From: Candidatus Thiodiazotropha sp. (ex Myrtea sp. 'scaly one' KF741663)
GTDB taxonomy: Bacteria; Pseudomonadota; Gammaproteobacteria; Chromatiales; Chromatiaceae
Length of the DNA stretch: 64,000 nt
Assembly (NCBI GenBank): GCA_025655555.1
Contig: JAHXIQ010000007.1
Coordinates: 19,010-83,009 of the forward strand
Reading direction: 5' to 3'
The notes below the pieces were generated by a model. It did no database searches, was not told the origin of the DNA, and saw only the letters and a list, made by a program, of their open reading frames with translations. A program made the position numbers and the translations under genes. This document shows, one piece after another, positions 55,798-64,000 of the stretch. Each line of letters opens with the position of its first letter. Within the stretch, counting starts at the first letter, position 1.

Positions 55798-56262
55798 ATG
55801 CAAAAGACCCGACTGAAAATACTTCAGGGGATGCCGATTTTTGGTGGCGTGGATGATACGACGCTGAATTTTATTTTGGAGGATGCCAACAGTGTTGAAG
55901 TCGAGCCAGGCACATTCTTTTTTCGCGAGGGTGAACGGGATAACACTGTCTATGTCCTTGAGCTGGGGCGCGTGGCTGTTTTTCGATATTGGGAAAATAC
56001 ACGTTATAAGTTGCGGGAGCTGGGGAAAGGTGACTGCTTTGGAGAGATGGCATTGATGGATTTCCAGCCGCGAAGTGCGGAGGTGGTGGCGACAGTCAAG
56101 TGTCGTGCCATACAGATCTCAGCAGCTCAACTGGCAATGCTCTATGAGAGGCGTCCTGATCAATATACGATGATCTATATGAATCTGGGACGTGAGGTCT
56201 GCCGGCGGCTCAGAGAGGCAGATAAAAGACTTTTTATCCACGAGATAACGGCTTCCAATTAG
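55798..56262 (+). CDS. Cyclic-nucleotide-binding domain protein
   Basis: About 154 residues from the ATG at 55798, which has GGGGTGG upstream; the longer frame to 55678 overlaps the divergent gene. It is a single cNMP-binding beta-roll (about 15-130) with the phosphate-binding cassette motif ELGKGDCFGEMALMDFQPRSAEVVA. No DNA-binding helix-turn-helix follows, only a C-terminal helix, so it is not a full CRP-type regulator. It could be a cAMP- or c-di-GMP-responsive adaptor. The partner is unknown. Confidence 0.85.
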   Translation: MQKTRLKILQGMPIFGGVDDTTLNFILEDANSVEVEPGTFFFREGERDNTVYVLELGRVAVFRYWENTRYKLRELGKGDCFGEMALMDFQPRSAEVVATVKCRAIQISAAQLAMLYERRPDQYTMIYMNLGREVCRRLREADKRLFIHEITASN

Positions 56263-56356
56263 ACGGGAAGCTGAGGCCGTAGCCGCTTGTCGATACAATG
56301 CATTGGTACTCGTCCCTGTGCAATGTGATAGATACGTGGTTGTATCAATCGATATC

Positions 56357-56387
56357 AAAAGGGCTGGAGATTCCATCCCCCAGCCCT
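56357..56387 (-). terminator. Probable terminator after small secreted protein gene
   Basis: Inverted repeat AGGGCTGG/CCAGCCCT (56360-56367 and 56380-56387) with a 12-nt loop. On the minus strand it is followed by TTTT. It lies just beyond the 56396 gene stop. Confidence 0.6.
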
Positions 56388-56395
56388 GATTATGA

Positions 56396-56689
56396 TCAGT
56401 CAGACCTTGCAACGATGGGTTCAACCATCATCCATTCCAAACCGACCAAGCGGTAGTTGACACGGTTCCTTTGCTGAAGAACGGTGTAATCAATCGCTAC
56501 ATGGTCGCCCGATTTGATATGGCGGTTGGTGATTTCGATCAAATGGTTGGGATGCTGTGAGTCCAGTGAGTGGCAGATCAATTCGGCTGATGGGCCGATG
56601 TCCCCGATCTCAAGCGTACCGCCGATACATGCAGCGTTAGCGTTATTGGAAGCAAGCAGTGCAACTAGACAGATTGTGCTTTTCGTCAT
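56396..56689 (-). CDS. Small exported protein of unknown function
   Basis: A 97-residue protein with a signal peptide (about 1-19, cleavage after NANA) and a mature part of about 78 residues with two cysteines (near 21 and 39). The mature sequence is mixed in composition and rich in beta-forming residues. It is not recognised. An AGGAG-like site precedes it (TCGTG/GAGGAGAATCGAC). It stands alone, followed by a likely terminator. Confidence 0.65.
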   Translation of the reverse strand: MTKSTICLVALLASNNANAACIGGTLEIGDIGPSAELICHSLDSQHPNHLIEITNRHIKSGDHVAIDYTVLQQRNRVNYRLVGLEWMMVEPIVARSD

Positions 56690-56960
56690 GTCGATTCTCC
56701 TCGTGTTTCTGTCAATCCAGCATTTAAATAGCGGACCGGGACAACGCGGAAATCATCGAAGACGGGTCAGCCGATACCGCTTACTGTCTGCTGGCAATAC
56801 TGTTTGATGAAACACCCTGTCCGTTGCAGGAAATTATTGATCTTCCAGTGGGAATTTGTTGTGCGGTTATGCATCGCCGGTATGTGAAATATTCACCGTT
56901 GGAATTAGGCAGCACCCTTCGAAATCGAAGGGCCTGTCAACATCAGTGAGTTTTTTCAAA

Positions 56961-59900
56961 TCAGCGCGACGGCCTGATTTTGAACATGATGGCGTAGAGG
57001 GTCGGCACAAACAGCAACGTCAACAGGGTGGCGAAACCGAGCCCGGCCATGATGGTGATCGACATGTTGATGAAGAAGACATCCTGCAACAGGGGGATCA
57101 GTCCGAGGATGGTGGTTGCCGCTGCCAATACCACCGGCCTGAGGCGGCTGACGGTGGAGTCGAGTATCGCAGTATAGGCCTCCTTACCCTCGCCGATCTG
57201 CTGGTCGATCTCGTCGATGAGGACGATGGCGTTCTTGATCAGCAGGCCGATCAGGGAGAGTGCGCCCAGTAGCGACATGAAGTCGAAAGCGCCGTTGAAA
57301 CCGAGCAGTCCCGCGGTGATGCCGATGGCGGCCAGGGGCACCGTCAGCCAGATGATGAGCGGCTGACGCACCTTGCCGAAGAGCAGGATGCTGACCAGGA
57401 TCATGATCAGGAAACCGATCGGCAGGGAGGTGGCCAGACCGGCCTGGGCGTTGCTGGAGTCTTCAAACTCACCACCCCAGGAGAGGGAGTAGCCCGGAGG
57501 TATCTCCATCGCCTCGATCTGCGGTCTCAGGCGGTTGAATAGGGGAGTGGCCAGCTCACCGATCGGGTTGCAGGAGGCGATGATGGTCTGCTCACGGTCG
57601 CGTGCTCGGAGCACGGTGTTTTCGAACACAGTGTCGAAGTGGCTGATTACCTGCGCCGCCGGTATCGACTGGTTGAGTACCGGACTCCAGACCGAAATGT
57701 CCTGCAGATTGCCCACGTCCGCCCGCTCATTCTCTGGCGCACGCATATAGATGGGCAGTACCCGTATGCCGTCTCTGAAGCGGCCCACCGAGATGCCTTC
57801 AGAGGCATACTCCAGGGCGGCCGCGAGGGTTTCGCGGGTGATGCCGAGTTGTCGCCCCACCTGTTCGTTGAAGACCGGACGTATCAGCTTGACCGGCTGG
57901 CGCCAATCATCCCGGATATCCTTGGCCTCGGGATCGGCATGCATGATGTTCATGGCCTGATGCGAGAGTCTTCGCAACACATCGGGTTCGGGGCCGTGGA
58001 ATCTCGCTTCGATCTTACCGTCTCGTCCGGGACCGATACGCATGCTCTTGATGAGCGGGTCGGTCCAGGGTAAACGCGCCTCCATGTAGGCCTTCACCTT
58101 CTGCCACACATCGGTGATTCGCTCCAGCGAGTCGGTCTTGACGATAATCTGCGCATAGGCGGGGGAGGAGGCTTTGGAATCATACACCAGAGTAAAACGC
58201 TGGTGGCCGCCACCGATGACCGTACTGGTCTGCAGTACGCCTTCCTGCTGACGCAGAAACTCGGAGACCATCAGTGTATCTTCGCGGGTTTTACGGATGT
58301 CGGTACCTTCGATCTCCCAGATGTCGACGAAAAAGAGGGGGGTGTTCGATGAAGGGAAAAAGGCCTGCTTTACATTGCCGAAACCGACCAGTGCGAGGAG
58401 AAAGAAACCCACGACCACAACGACAGTCATCCAACGCAGGCGGATCGCCCGGTCGACAATGCCCCTGAACAATTTAAACAGGCCACTGCCATAGGGATCA
58501 GCCCCCTTGCCGTCTCCACCCTTTCCCGGTTTGATCAACAGAGCACACAACAAGGGCGTGGTACTGATGGCGGTGATCCAGGAGAGGAGCAGGGAGTAGA
58601 GGATGACCCAAAACAGGGAGTTGGCAAATTCGCCGGTACTGTCGGGGGAGAGACCGATGGCAGAGAAGGCGAGGATACCGATGATGGTACCTCCCAACAA
58701 TGCCCAGATGGTCTTGCCGACTGTCTCTCCCGCCGCCTTGGCCGCACTCATACCGGCTTGCATGCGGACCAGGATGCCCTCGGCCACCACGATGGCGTTA
58801 TCCACCAGCATGCCCAGGGCGATAACCAGAGCCCCCAGGGAAATACGCTGCAGCTCGATGTCTTTGAGATGCATGATCAACAGGGTCCCGGCGACCGTGA
58901 TCAGGAGTACCGCGCCGATGATAAAACCGACACGCAGACCCATGAAGATGAGCAGCACCAGGATGACGATACCCACTGCCTGGCCCACGCTGACGATAAA
59001 ACTACTGACCGACTTCTGTACTTCGCCGGGCTGATTGTAGATCGCCGTCAACTGCATGCCGATCGGGATGACCGACTTCAGTGACTGAAACTTCTCCTCC
59101 AGACTCTGGCCGATGGCCACCACATTCTCGCCCGACTGCATGGAGACGCCCAGGGTCAGCGCCGGCTGTCCATTGACGTAGTACATCTGGCCCGGCATCT
59201 CTTCGTAGGCGCGCGTGATGGTGGCAATGTCCTTGAGATAGACCAGCTTTTTATCACCGGATCCGATGAGGATGTCACCAATGCCGGCGACGGATTCGAG
59301 TTCACCGGTGGGCTGAATGCGCAGATACTCATCTCCCACCACAGATTTACCCGCGGTGACCACCGCGTTCTGGGACTCGAGCACCTGTGCAATCTGACTG
59401 GGGGAGATGCCCAGTTCGCCCAGACGGGCACGGGAGATGCCCACGTAGACCACTTCTCTCTGGGTGCCGCCGATATTGACCTTGCGGATGCCGGGCACCA
59501 ACACCAGCTCCCGCTTGAGCCTGTCAGCGGTATCCCACAGATCCCGCCAGGTATAGCCTTTGCCGGTAAGGGCGAGATAGACGCCATAGACATCACCGAA
59601 GTCATCGACGACGATCGGATCCTGAGCTCCGGGGGGCAGCTTGGCTTTCATATCCGCGATCTTGCGTCGCAGTTCGTCATAGATGTTGGGGAAGTCATCA
59701 CCCCGGTATTTGTCTTTGAAGTCGATGGCGATATCGGACATGCCTGGTCGGGAGATCGACATCTTGATCCGTTTGACCTGCTCCATGCGCTGGATGGCAT
59801 CTTCGATATGGTAGGTGACCTCATCCCGTACCTCCTCGGCCGTGGCACCTGGATAGTGGGTGATGATCTTGGCTGACTTGATGGTGAAAGCGGGATCTTC

Positions 59901-60005
59901 GAGTTTGCCCATCTTATCGAAAGCCCAGATGCCGCCACCCACCATGATGATCACCAGCAACCAGGAGATGACTGGGGTTTTGACCGAATATTCGCCGATA
60001 TTCAT
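56961..60005 (-). CDS. RND efflux permease (second system)
   Basis: A 1014-residue RND pump of about 12 helices. The TM4 region GALVIALGMLVDNAIVVAEG has a single acidic residue (D402) where classic drug pumps have two. The N-terminal WAFDKMGKLEDPAFTIKSA and the YPGATAEEVRDEVTYHIEDA segments fit the proteobacterial AcrB/MdtB-like group. It starts 40 bp after the adaptor gene. A CCCTTCG/CGAAGGG hairpin at 56915-56932 lies 29 bp beyond its stop without a T-run. Confidence 0.9.
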   Translation of the reverse strand: MNIGEYSVKTPVISWLLVIIMVGGGIWAFDKMGKLEDPAFTIKSAKIITHYPGATAEEVRDEVTYHIEDAIQRMEQVKRIKMSISRPGMSDIAIDFKDKYRGDDFPNIYDELRRKIADMKAKLPPGAQDPIVVDDFGDVYGVYLALTGKGYTWRDLWDTADRLKRELVLVPGIRKVNIGGTQREVVYVGISRARLGELGISPSQIAQVLESQNAVVTAGKSVVGDEYLRIQPTGELESVAGIGDILIGSGDKKLVYLKDIATITRAYEEMPGQMYYVNGQPALTLGVSMQSGENVVAIGQSLEEKFQSLKSVIPIGMQLTAIYNQPGEVQKSVSSFIVSVGQAVGIVILVLLIFMGLRVGFIIGAVLLITVAGTLLIMHLKDIELQRISLGALVIALGMLVDNAIVVAEGILVRMQAGMSAAKAAGETVGKTIWALLGGTIIGILAFSAIGLSPDSTGEFANSLFWVILYSLLLSWITAISTTPLLCALLIKPGKGGDGKGADPYGSGLFKLFRGIVDRAIRLRWMTVVVVVGFFLLALVGFGNVKQAFFPSSNTPLFFVDIWEIEGTDIRKTREDTLMVSEFLRQQEGVLQTSTVIGGGHQRFTLVYDSKASSPAYAQIIVKTDSLERITDVWQKVKAYMEARLPWTDPLIKSMRIGPGRDGKIEARFHGPEPDVLRRLSHQAMNIMHADPEAKDIRDDWRQPVKLIRPVFNEQVGRQLGITRETLAAALEYASEGISVGRFRDGIRVLPIYMRAPENERADVGNLQDISVWSPVLNQSIPAAQVISHFDTVFENTVLRARDREQTIIASCNPIGELATPLFNRLRPQIEAMEIPPGYSLSWGGEFEDSSNAQAGLATSLPIGFLIMILVSILLFGKVRQPLIIWLTVPLAAIGITAGLLGFNGAFDFMSLLGALSLIGLLIKNAIVLIDEIDQQIGEGKEAYTAILDSTVSRLRPVVLAAATTILGLIPLLQDVFFINMSITIMAGLGFATLLTLLFVPTLYAIMFKIRPSR

Positions 60006-60045
60006 CGCTTATCCCTTAATTGTTCTTTTTTAGCGGAGAGGGTGG

Positions 60046-61176
60046 TTACTGGTACTTCAGATCGTCGGGCCTGGGGGTAGCCTGCTCCCTGTCCTGCATC
60101 ATCATGACCTTCATCCCTTCAACTAGGAAAGGGGTGCCGGCTGTGACGATGCGGTCGCCCTCCGTCAGGCCCTCGAGTACCTGGACCCGGTCTCCGAGGA
60201 GTCGACCCACCTTGACCGGTCGGGGTTTGACTGTCATCGACGCCTCATCGACCAACCAGGCGGTTGGAGCAAGCTTATAGTCGCCGACGATGGCGCTGGA
60301 GGGAACGGTATGAATGATATCTTCGTTGTTCAGGCTGCTGAGGTCGGCAGTCACATTTGCGGTCATGCCTGGCAGGATGGTGACGCCATCGACCTCCTCC
60401 ATGGTATAGGTGACCTGAAAGGTCTGGGTGTTCGCATCAGCCTTGGTACTGACTTCGCGGAATTTCAGACGGTAACGCTCCTGCGGATTGTCGGAGAACG
60501 AGACAAAGACGGGGATCGGCTTGCGGTCCCGCACGGCGTCACGGTCATTAACACCTTGTACCCGGCGCAGCAGGCTCTCCGGTACATCGAACTTGACCTC
60601 GAGCTGGGTAAGATCCTGCAGATCGAAGATGAGCTGTTTGGCCTGTATTTCTTCGAAGGCCTGGATATGCCGTTTGGCGATGATGCCGCCGAAAGGGGCA
60701 GTCAGTTTGGTGTAGTTGAGATCCTGTTGCGCCGACTCCAGCGTCGCAGTGGCACTCTTGTATTCCGCTTCAAGGCGGTCGAAGTCCATTTTTGAGATAT
60801 TGCCTTTTGTCACCAGCTCTTTGGCCCGGCTGAAGTTTCTTTTGGCCTTATCGAATGTTGCTTTGCGGTCGTTGTATTTGATCCGATATTCGGTTGGGTC
60901 GAGTGAGGCCACAACCTGGTCTTTTGCGATCCGGTCACCTTCCTTTACAGGAATCTCGATGATTTTTCCGGCAACCCGGAATGACAATTCAGCCTTGCGG
61001 CCGGCATCGATACGGGCGGGGAATGTACGAATCCCCCCCTGTCCTGTCGTTTCAATGAGTAAAGTTTTTACCGGACGTACAATTTCAACGGGATCGGGAG
61101 GTGGCGGCTCACTGCACCCCATGAAAAGCAGAGGAAGAAAGATTAAGCCGGGAAAGGTGATTGCACGCCGTGGCAT
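60046..61176 (-). CDS. RND membrane-fusion adaptor (probable lipoprotein)
   Basis: A 376-residue adaptor. The N-terminus LIFLPLLFMGCSEPPPP looks like a lipoprotein signal with Cys about 20, although the residue at -3 is Phe and not Leu. Lipoyl half 1 is VKEGDRIAKDQVVASLDPTEYRIKYNDRK, a coiled-coil hairpin spans about 105-150, and lipoyl half 2 is LTAPFGGIIAKRHIQAFEEIQA. A beta-barrel and MPF domain follow. It is transcribed with the second RND permease. No local regulator gene is present. Confidence 0.88.
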   Translation of the reverse strand: MPRRAITFPGLIFLPLLFMGCSEPPPPDPVEIVRPVKTLLIETTGQGGIRTFPARIDAGRKAELSFRVAGKIIEIPVKEGDRIAKDQVVASLDPTEYRIKYNDRKATFDKAKRNFSRAKELVTKGNISKMDFDRLEAEYKSATATLESAQQDLNYTKLTAPFGGIIAKRHIQAFEEIQAKQLIFDLQDLTQLEVKFDVPESLLRRVQGVNDRDAVRDRKPIPVFVSFSDNPQERYRLKFREVSTKADANTQTFQVTYTMEEVDGVTILPGMTANVTADLSSLNNEDIIHTVPSSAIVGDYKLAPTAWLVDEASMTVKPRPVKVGRLLGDRVQVLEGLTEGDRIVTAGTPFLVEGMKVMMMQDREQATPRPDDLKYQ

Positions 61177-61465
61177 TTTTTAGCTCCTCGCGATCGACTG
61201 TTTTTTTTCTATGTTGAGGCAGTGGTATGTAACTCTACCTCTAAACTCCCCTTGTAGATAGGTATGGCAGGTGGATTAATAACCCGCCAGTCTATCGTGC
61301 TATTCATTTCTCATGGATGAACAAGAAGTGACAAATAAATCCATCTCATTGCATGACGGGAGTTTGGCAAACAGGAGGTTTAAAACAGATAAGCAAGTCT
61401 AGAACAGGAAAGATCCACAGACAGGCCGGTTGGAAACGCTTTCTCTACTGGACGCACACGCGAAA

Positions 61466-61705
61466 TCATTCAGTGGTTTCTGATAAACGGCGGAGAAGCC
61501 AGCCACGAAAAAAAGCATTTTCCATATCCGCATAAAGACCGGCTTCCTGCAGCCAGTCTCTTAGGCTGTCTGGATTTTCTGCCGGATATCCATGGTGAGC
61601 ATGGTAGCAGTCCAGATAGAACTCACCCTGCAGGGCCTGCCACTGAGTATCATCTAGGGTATCGCGGAATTTATTCGGAAACAGAAGGATGTTGTCTTCG
61701 GGCAT
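61466..61705 (-). CDS. Small hypothetical protein
   Basis: A 79-residue, mostly helical acidic protein, not recognised. It is rich in aromatic residues (YLDCYHAHHGYPAEN) with a His/Cys cluster (near residues 33-38) and ends RGWLLRRLSETTE. It lacks a signal peptide. The ribosome site is weak. It is separated from the RND adaptor gene by about 290 bp holding no gene-like feature. Confidence 0.55.
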   Translation of the reverse strand: MPEDNILLFPNKFRDTLDDTQWQALQGEFYLDCYHAHHGYPAENPDSLRDWLQEAGLYADMENAFFRGWLLRRLSETTE

Positions 61706-61833
61706 AGTGAATATTCTATTTCAAGTCTGTTAACACTATGACATGCCCCATGCCAGGGCGCTAGGGATATCCGAGCCAGACTGAGTGGATTTGTAAAAGG
61801 GTTTCTTATCGAAAGAATTTGATTACTGGAAAT

Positions 61834-61866
61834 GAAAAAGCCCCAAAGCAAATGGCTATGGGGCTT
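61834..61866 (-). terminator. Terminator after tRNA-Leu
   Basis: AAGCCCC (61838-61844) pairs with GGGGCTT (61860-61866). Read on the minus strand the stem is followed by five T (A-run at 61835-61839). Confidence 0.85.
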
Positions 61867-61874
61867 CCTGAATT

Positions 61875-61961
61875 TGGTGCCGAGGAGAGGACTTGAACCT
61901 CCACGGGGTTGCCCCCACTAGCACCTGAAGCTAGCGTGTCTACCAATTTCACCACCTCGGC
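61875..61961 (-). tRNA. tRNA-Leu(CAG)
   Basis: An 87-nt type II tRNA on the minus strand with encoded CCA (61875-61877). The acceptor stem is GCCGAGG/CCTCGGC, the D-arm has AATTGGTAGACACG, the anticodon stem is CTAGC/GCTAG with loop TTCAGGT (anticodon CAG), the variable arm is GTGGGGGCAACCCCGT and the T-loop is GTTCAAGTCC. Confidence 0.96.
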
Positions 61962-62108
61962 GTATGCGGTCACCGGACTGGCCGGCTTGGAGATCGCGAA
62001 CTCTACAACCAGATGCGGTGTCTGTCAATCGTTGCAGGGGGGCAGTTCAGCGGTTGGATAGGTCAGAGGCCTGTGGTAGTTTTCTACACTACTGATCGAT
62101 TCTTTTCC

Positions 62109-62978
62109 ATGAAGCTACACGGTATGAATTTTATCTCTAAACGTTCTGTTCGGGTCTTTTCGCCAGTGCTGATTTCCTGGCTGTTGGCGCTTTTTTCTCC
62201 GTTGGCCCATGCGCTTTCCCTGGAGGGTGATTTTCTTCAGGGCGGTATGGTGATAGGTCAGACAGATCCCGGAGATCAGGTTAAATTCGATGGGGTGACC
62301 ATCCGGGTCTCTGATGAGGGGCTCTTCTTGCTGGGTTTCGGCCGGGACGATGCGTTACAGCATACCCTGGTGGTTCGAAGAGATGGCAAGCTCGCCGAAC
62401 AACGGAATATCACGATTGGCAAGCGGGACTATGAGATACAGCGGATTGATGGTCTGCCGCCTTCCAAAGTGACACCTCCCAAACGGGATTGGAAGCGGAT
62501 CAAAAAGGAGACAGCCCAAATCAAAAAGGCACGTAAGCTTGATGATCCTCGAGCCGACTTTCTGGGGGGATTCATTTGGCCGGCCAAAGGGATTATCAGT
62601 GGGGTTTACGGCAGTCAGCGGGTTCTAAATGGAGAACCCAGACGCCCTCATTTTGGCGTCGATGTGGCTGCACCTACAGGTACACCTGTTTATGCGCCAG
62701 CGGATGGTCTTGTCACATTGGCGCATTCCGATATGTTCTATTCTGGTGGGACATTGATTGTCGACCATGGGCACAAACTCTCTTCCTCTTTTCTGCATCT
62801 GAGCAAAATTCTGGTGAAGGTGGGAGATCGAGTGAAACAGGGTGACCCAATAGCAGAAATTGGAGCAACCGGACGGGTTACCGGCGCCCATCTGGATTGG
62901 CGCATGAATCTGCGAAGTGCCCGCATTGATCCCCAGCTGCTGGTGCCGCCGATGCCGGTGGAGAAGCCTGAAAAATAA
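62109..62978 (+). CDS. M23-family peptidase (LytM domain)
   Basis: About 290 residues when started at ATG 62109; ATG 62124 is equally plausible and the frame up to 62013 is not. A signal peptide or single helix ends SPLAHA. An N-terminal beta domain (about 40-150) precedes the LytM zinc domain (about 170-285). It has zinc ligands His and Asp in RPHFGVDVAAPTG and the terminal GAHLDWRMN, where the second His of the usual HxH is Asp. Known members of this subgroup carry the same change, so activity is possible. It probably cleaves peptidoglycan or regulates another enzyme. The gene lies divergently 147 bp from the tRNA. Confidence 0.85.
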   Translation: MKLHGMNFISKRSVRVFSPVLISWLLALFSPLAHALSLEGDFLQGGMVIGQTDPGDQVKFDGVTIRVSDEGLFLLGFGRDDALQHTLVVRRDGKLAEQRNITIGKRDYEIQRIDGLPPSKVTPPKRDWKRIKKETAQIKKARKLDDPRADFLGGFIWPAKGIISGVYGSQRVLNGEPRRPHFGVDVAAPTGTPVYAPADGLVTLAHSDMFYSGGTLIVDHGHKLSSSFLHLSKILVKVGDRVKQGDPIAEIGATGRVTGAHLDWRMNLRSARIDPQLLVPPMPVEKPEK

Positions 62979-63078
62979 AGGGGAATTTGCCAATTCGCAT
63001 TCCGGCGGATCTGGTGATATGTGATAAAGTCCCCCACTGAATCCGGTCTTAACGCCCGTCACAATCGATGGAATGGAA

Positions 63079-64000
63079 ATGAAACTGATCAAGCCTCTAT
63101 TGCTCCTGCCAATATTATTTGTCTTTACCGCTGTGCAAGCAGAAGATCTCATGTCGATCTATCAGATGGCACAGCAAAATGACCCGCAGCTTCAGGTTGC
63201 AAGGGAGCAGTTGGAAGCCGCGCGTGAATCCAAGAGTCTGGCCCGCTCCCAGTTGATGCCAAACATTGGATTGGGCGCCAGTTACGACTCGGTACGGCGC
63301 AAATTGAAATCGAGCCCGTTCGGAACGGGCGCTGGCGAAACCAGCACCTTCCAGGAGAGTGGCCTGGGCCTGAACCTGACACAACCGCTTTACCGCCGTG
63401 ACAGATTTGTACAGTTTGAACAGGCAGACAGCACCATTGCCCAGTCGGAAGCTCAGTATGCCTCGTCAGAGATCGACCTAATGGTGCGCAGCACGACCGC
63501 TTACTTCGGTATCCTCTCTGCAGAAGACGATCTGCGCGTTGCGAAAGCGGAGCGAGAGGCCACGGGGCGTCAGTTGGAACAGGCGCAACAGCGTTTCGAT
63601 GTGGGTTTGATTGCGATCACCGATGTGCATGAGGCGCAGGCGGCTTACGATGCGGCAAGGGCTTCAGAGATTGGAGCTGACAATAGTCTTGGAGATGCGT
63701 GGGAGGCGTTGTTTGAAATTATCGGCTCTCAGCCCAAAAACAATCTCGCAACATTGGGTGATCGTCTGCAGCTCAATCCTCCAGTACCGATGGATCCGCA
63801 AGCTTGGTCTGAGACCGCGCAACAGCAGAATTTCGGCATCATCGCCTCCAATGCTAACTTAGAGGTGCTAAAGCAGGAGGTAGACGTCAGTCGTTCCGGA
63901 CACTATCCCACACTGGATTTGGTGGGCAGTTACAACATGAATCGAACTGACAATGAACTTGGCTCCGAAGCCGATACGGCCACAATTGGACTCGCTCTTG
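63079..64000 (+). CDS. tolC: TolC outer membrane channel (partial, 3' end beyond window)
   Basis: The first 307 codons of a TolC homologue, open through the window edge. It starts at ATG 63079 behind GGA, with ATG 63073 in frame as an alternative. Signal peptide residues 1-20 end TAVQA^ED. The OEP family pattern follows: IYQMAQQNDPQLQVAREQLEAA, YDSVRRKL, LNLTQPLYRRDRFVQFEQADSTI and FDVGLIAITDVHEAQAAYD (given in parts). It is probably the general outer membrane exit duct used by type I exporters and RND pumps, and a candidate partner for the two RND systems upstream in this window. Confidence 0.9.
   Translation, partial: MKLIKPLLLLPILFVFTAVQAEDLMSIYQMAQQNDPQLQVAREQLEAARESKSLARSQLMPNIGLGASYDSVRRKLKSSPFGTGAGETSTFQESGLGLNLTQPLYRRDRFVQFEQADSTIAQSEAQYASSEIDLMVRSTTAYFGILSAEDDLRVAKAEREATGRQLEQAQQRFDVGLIAITDVHEAQAAYDAARASEIGADNSLGDAWEALFEIIGSQPKNNLATLGDRLQLNPPVPMDPQAWSETAQQQNFGIIASNANLEVLKQEVDVSRSGHYPTLDLVGSYNMNRTDNELGSEADTATIGLAL

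Noticed and set aside
56915..56932. Terminator after the second RND permease
   Set aside because: A clean 7-bp hairpin exists but no T-run follows on either strand, so it is mentioned only as a hairpin.
1..64000. CRISPR array, prophage or complete insertion sequence
   Set aside because: No regularly spaced direct repeats, no phage structural genes and no transposase or integrase were seen.

Overview
The window reads as a chromosome segment of a free-living or symbiotic gammaproteobacterium of moderate GC with a chemolithoautotrophic lifestyle, probably a sulfur oxidiser. This is inferred from a DAB-type inorganic-carbon uptake locus, a carbonic anhydrase related to the carboxysomal class, the glyoxylate-bypass pair aceK/aceA, creBCD and several RND pumps. 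No RuBisCO, sulfur-oxidation or ribosomal genes are visible, so species and metabolism remain inference.

Layout: 1-6890 is a minus-strand cluster of a TolC-family protein, three PhnD-like periplasmic binding proteins and a membrane GGDEF-EAL protein. 7065-19560 is a long minus-strand operon coding a complete Mrp/complex-I hybrid. In transcription order it has MnhE, F, G, an MbhD-like subunit, an MbhE/MnhB fusion, MnhC, MnhD, a long NuoL-like subunit, then NuoH, NuoB, NuoC, NuoD, a small four-helix-bundle gene, a ferredoxin-GltD/NfnL-type flavoprotein and a rubrerythrin-like protein. Gene order and the state of the active-site residues match the archaeal MBX/MBS class rather than respiratory complex I or a hydrogenase. 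20001-23710 is creD divergent from creBC. 23812-33355 holds aceK, aceA, an RraA-family gene, a soluble CZB chemoreceptor, ppnN, malate dehydrogenase and a BolA-family gene.

33626-45920 is the carbon-uptake region. A plus-strand CsoSCA-like carbonic anhydrase faces a minus-strand operon of a SulP transporter, a NuoM-like subunit, DabA, a NuoL/DabB-like subunit and two further NuoM-like subunits, one of which has lost the key proton-channel glutamate. 46435-61705 carries phnN, a TetR-controlled RND pump, a membrane spermidine-synthase-like protein, an exported-looking protein-isoaspartate methyltransferase, a cyclic-nucleotide-binding protein, a second RND pump and small unknown genes. 61875-64000 has tRNA-Leu(CAG), an M23 peptidase and the start of a tolC gene that runs off the window.

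The two large ion-translocating loci are the most notable content. One could couple a cation gradient to NAD(P)H or ferredoxin chemistry. The other could use such a gradient to trap CO2 as bicarbonate. The downstream half of the MBX-like operon has been invaded by several kinds of short repeats, one of which is translated as part of the flavoprotein N-terminus.
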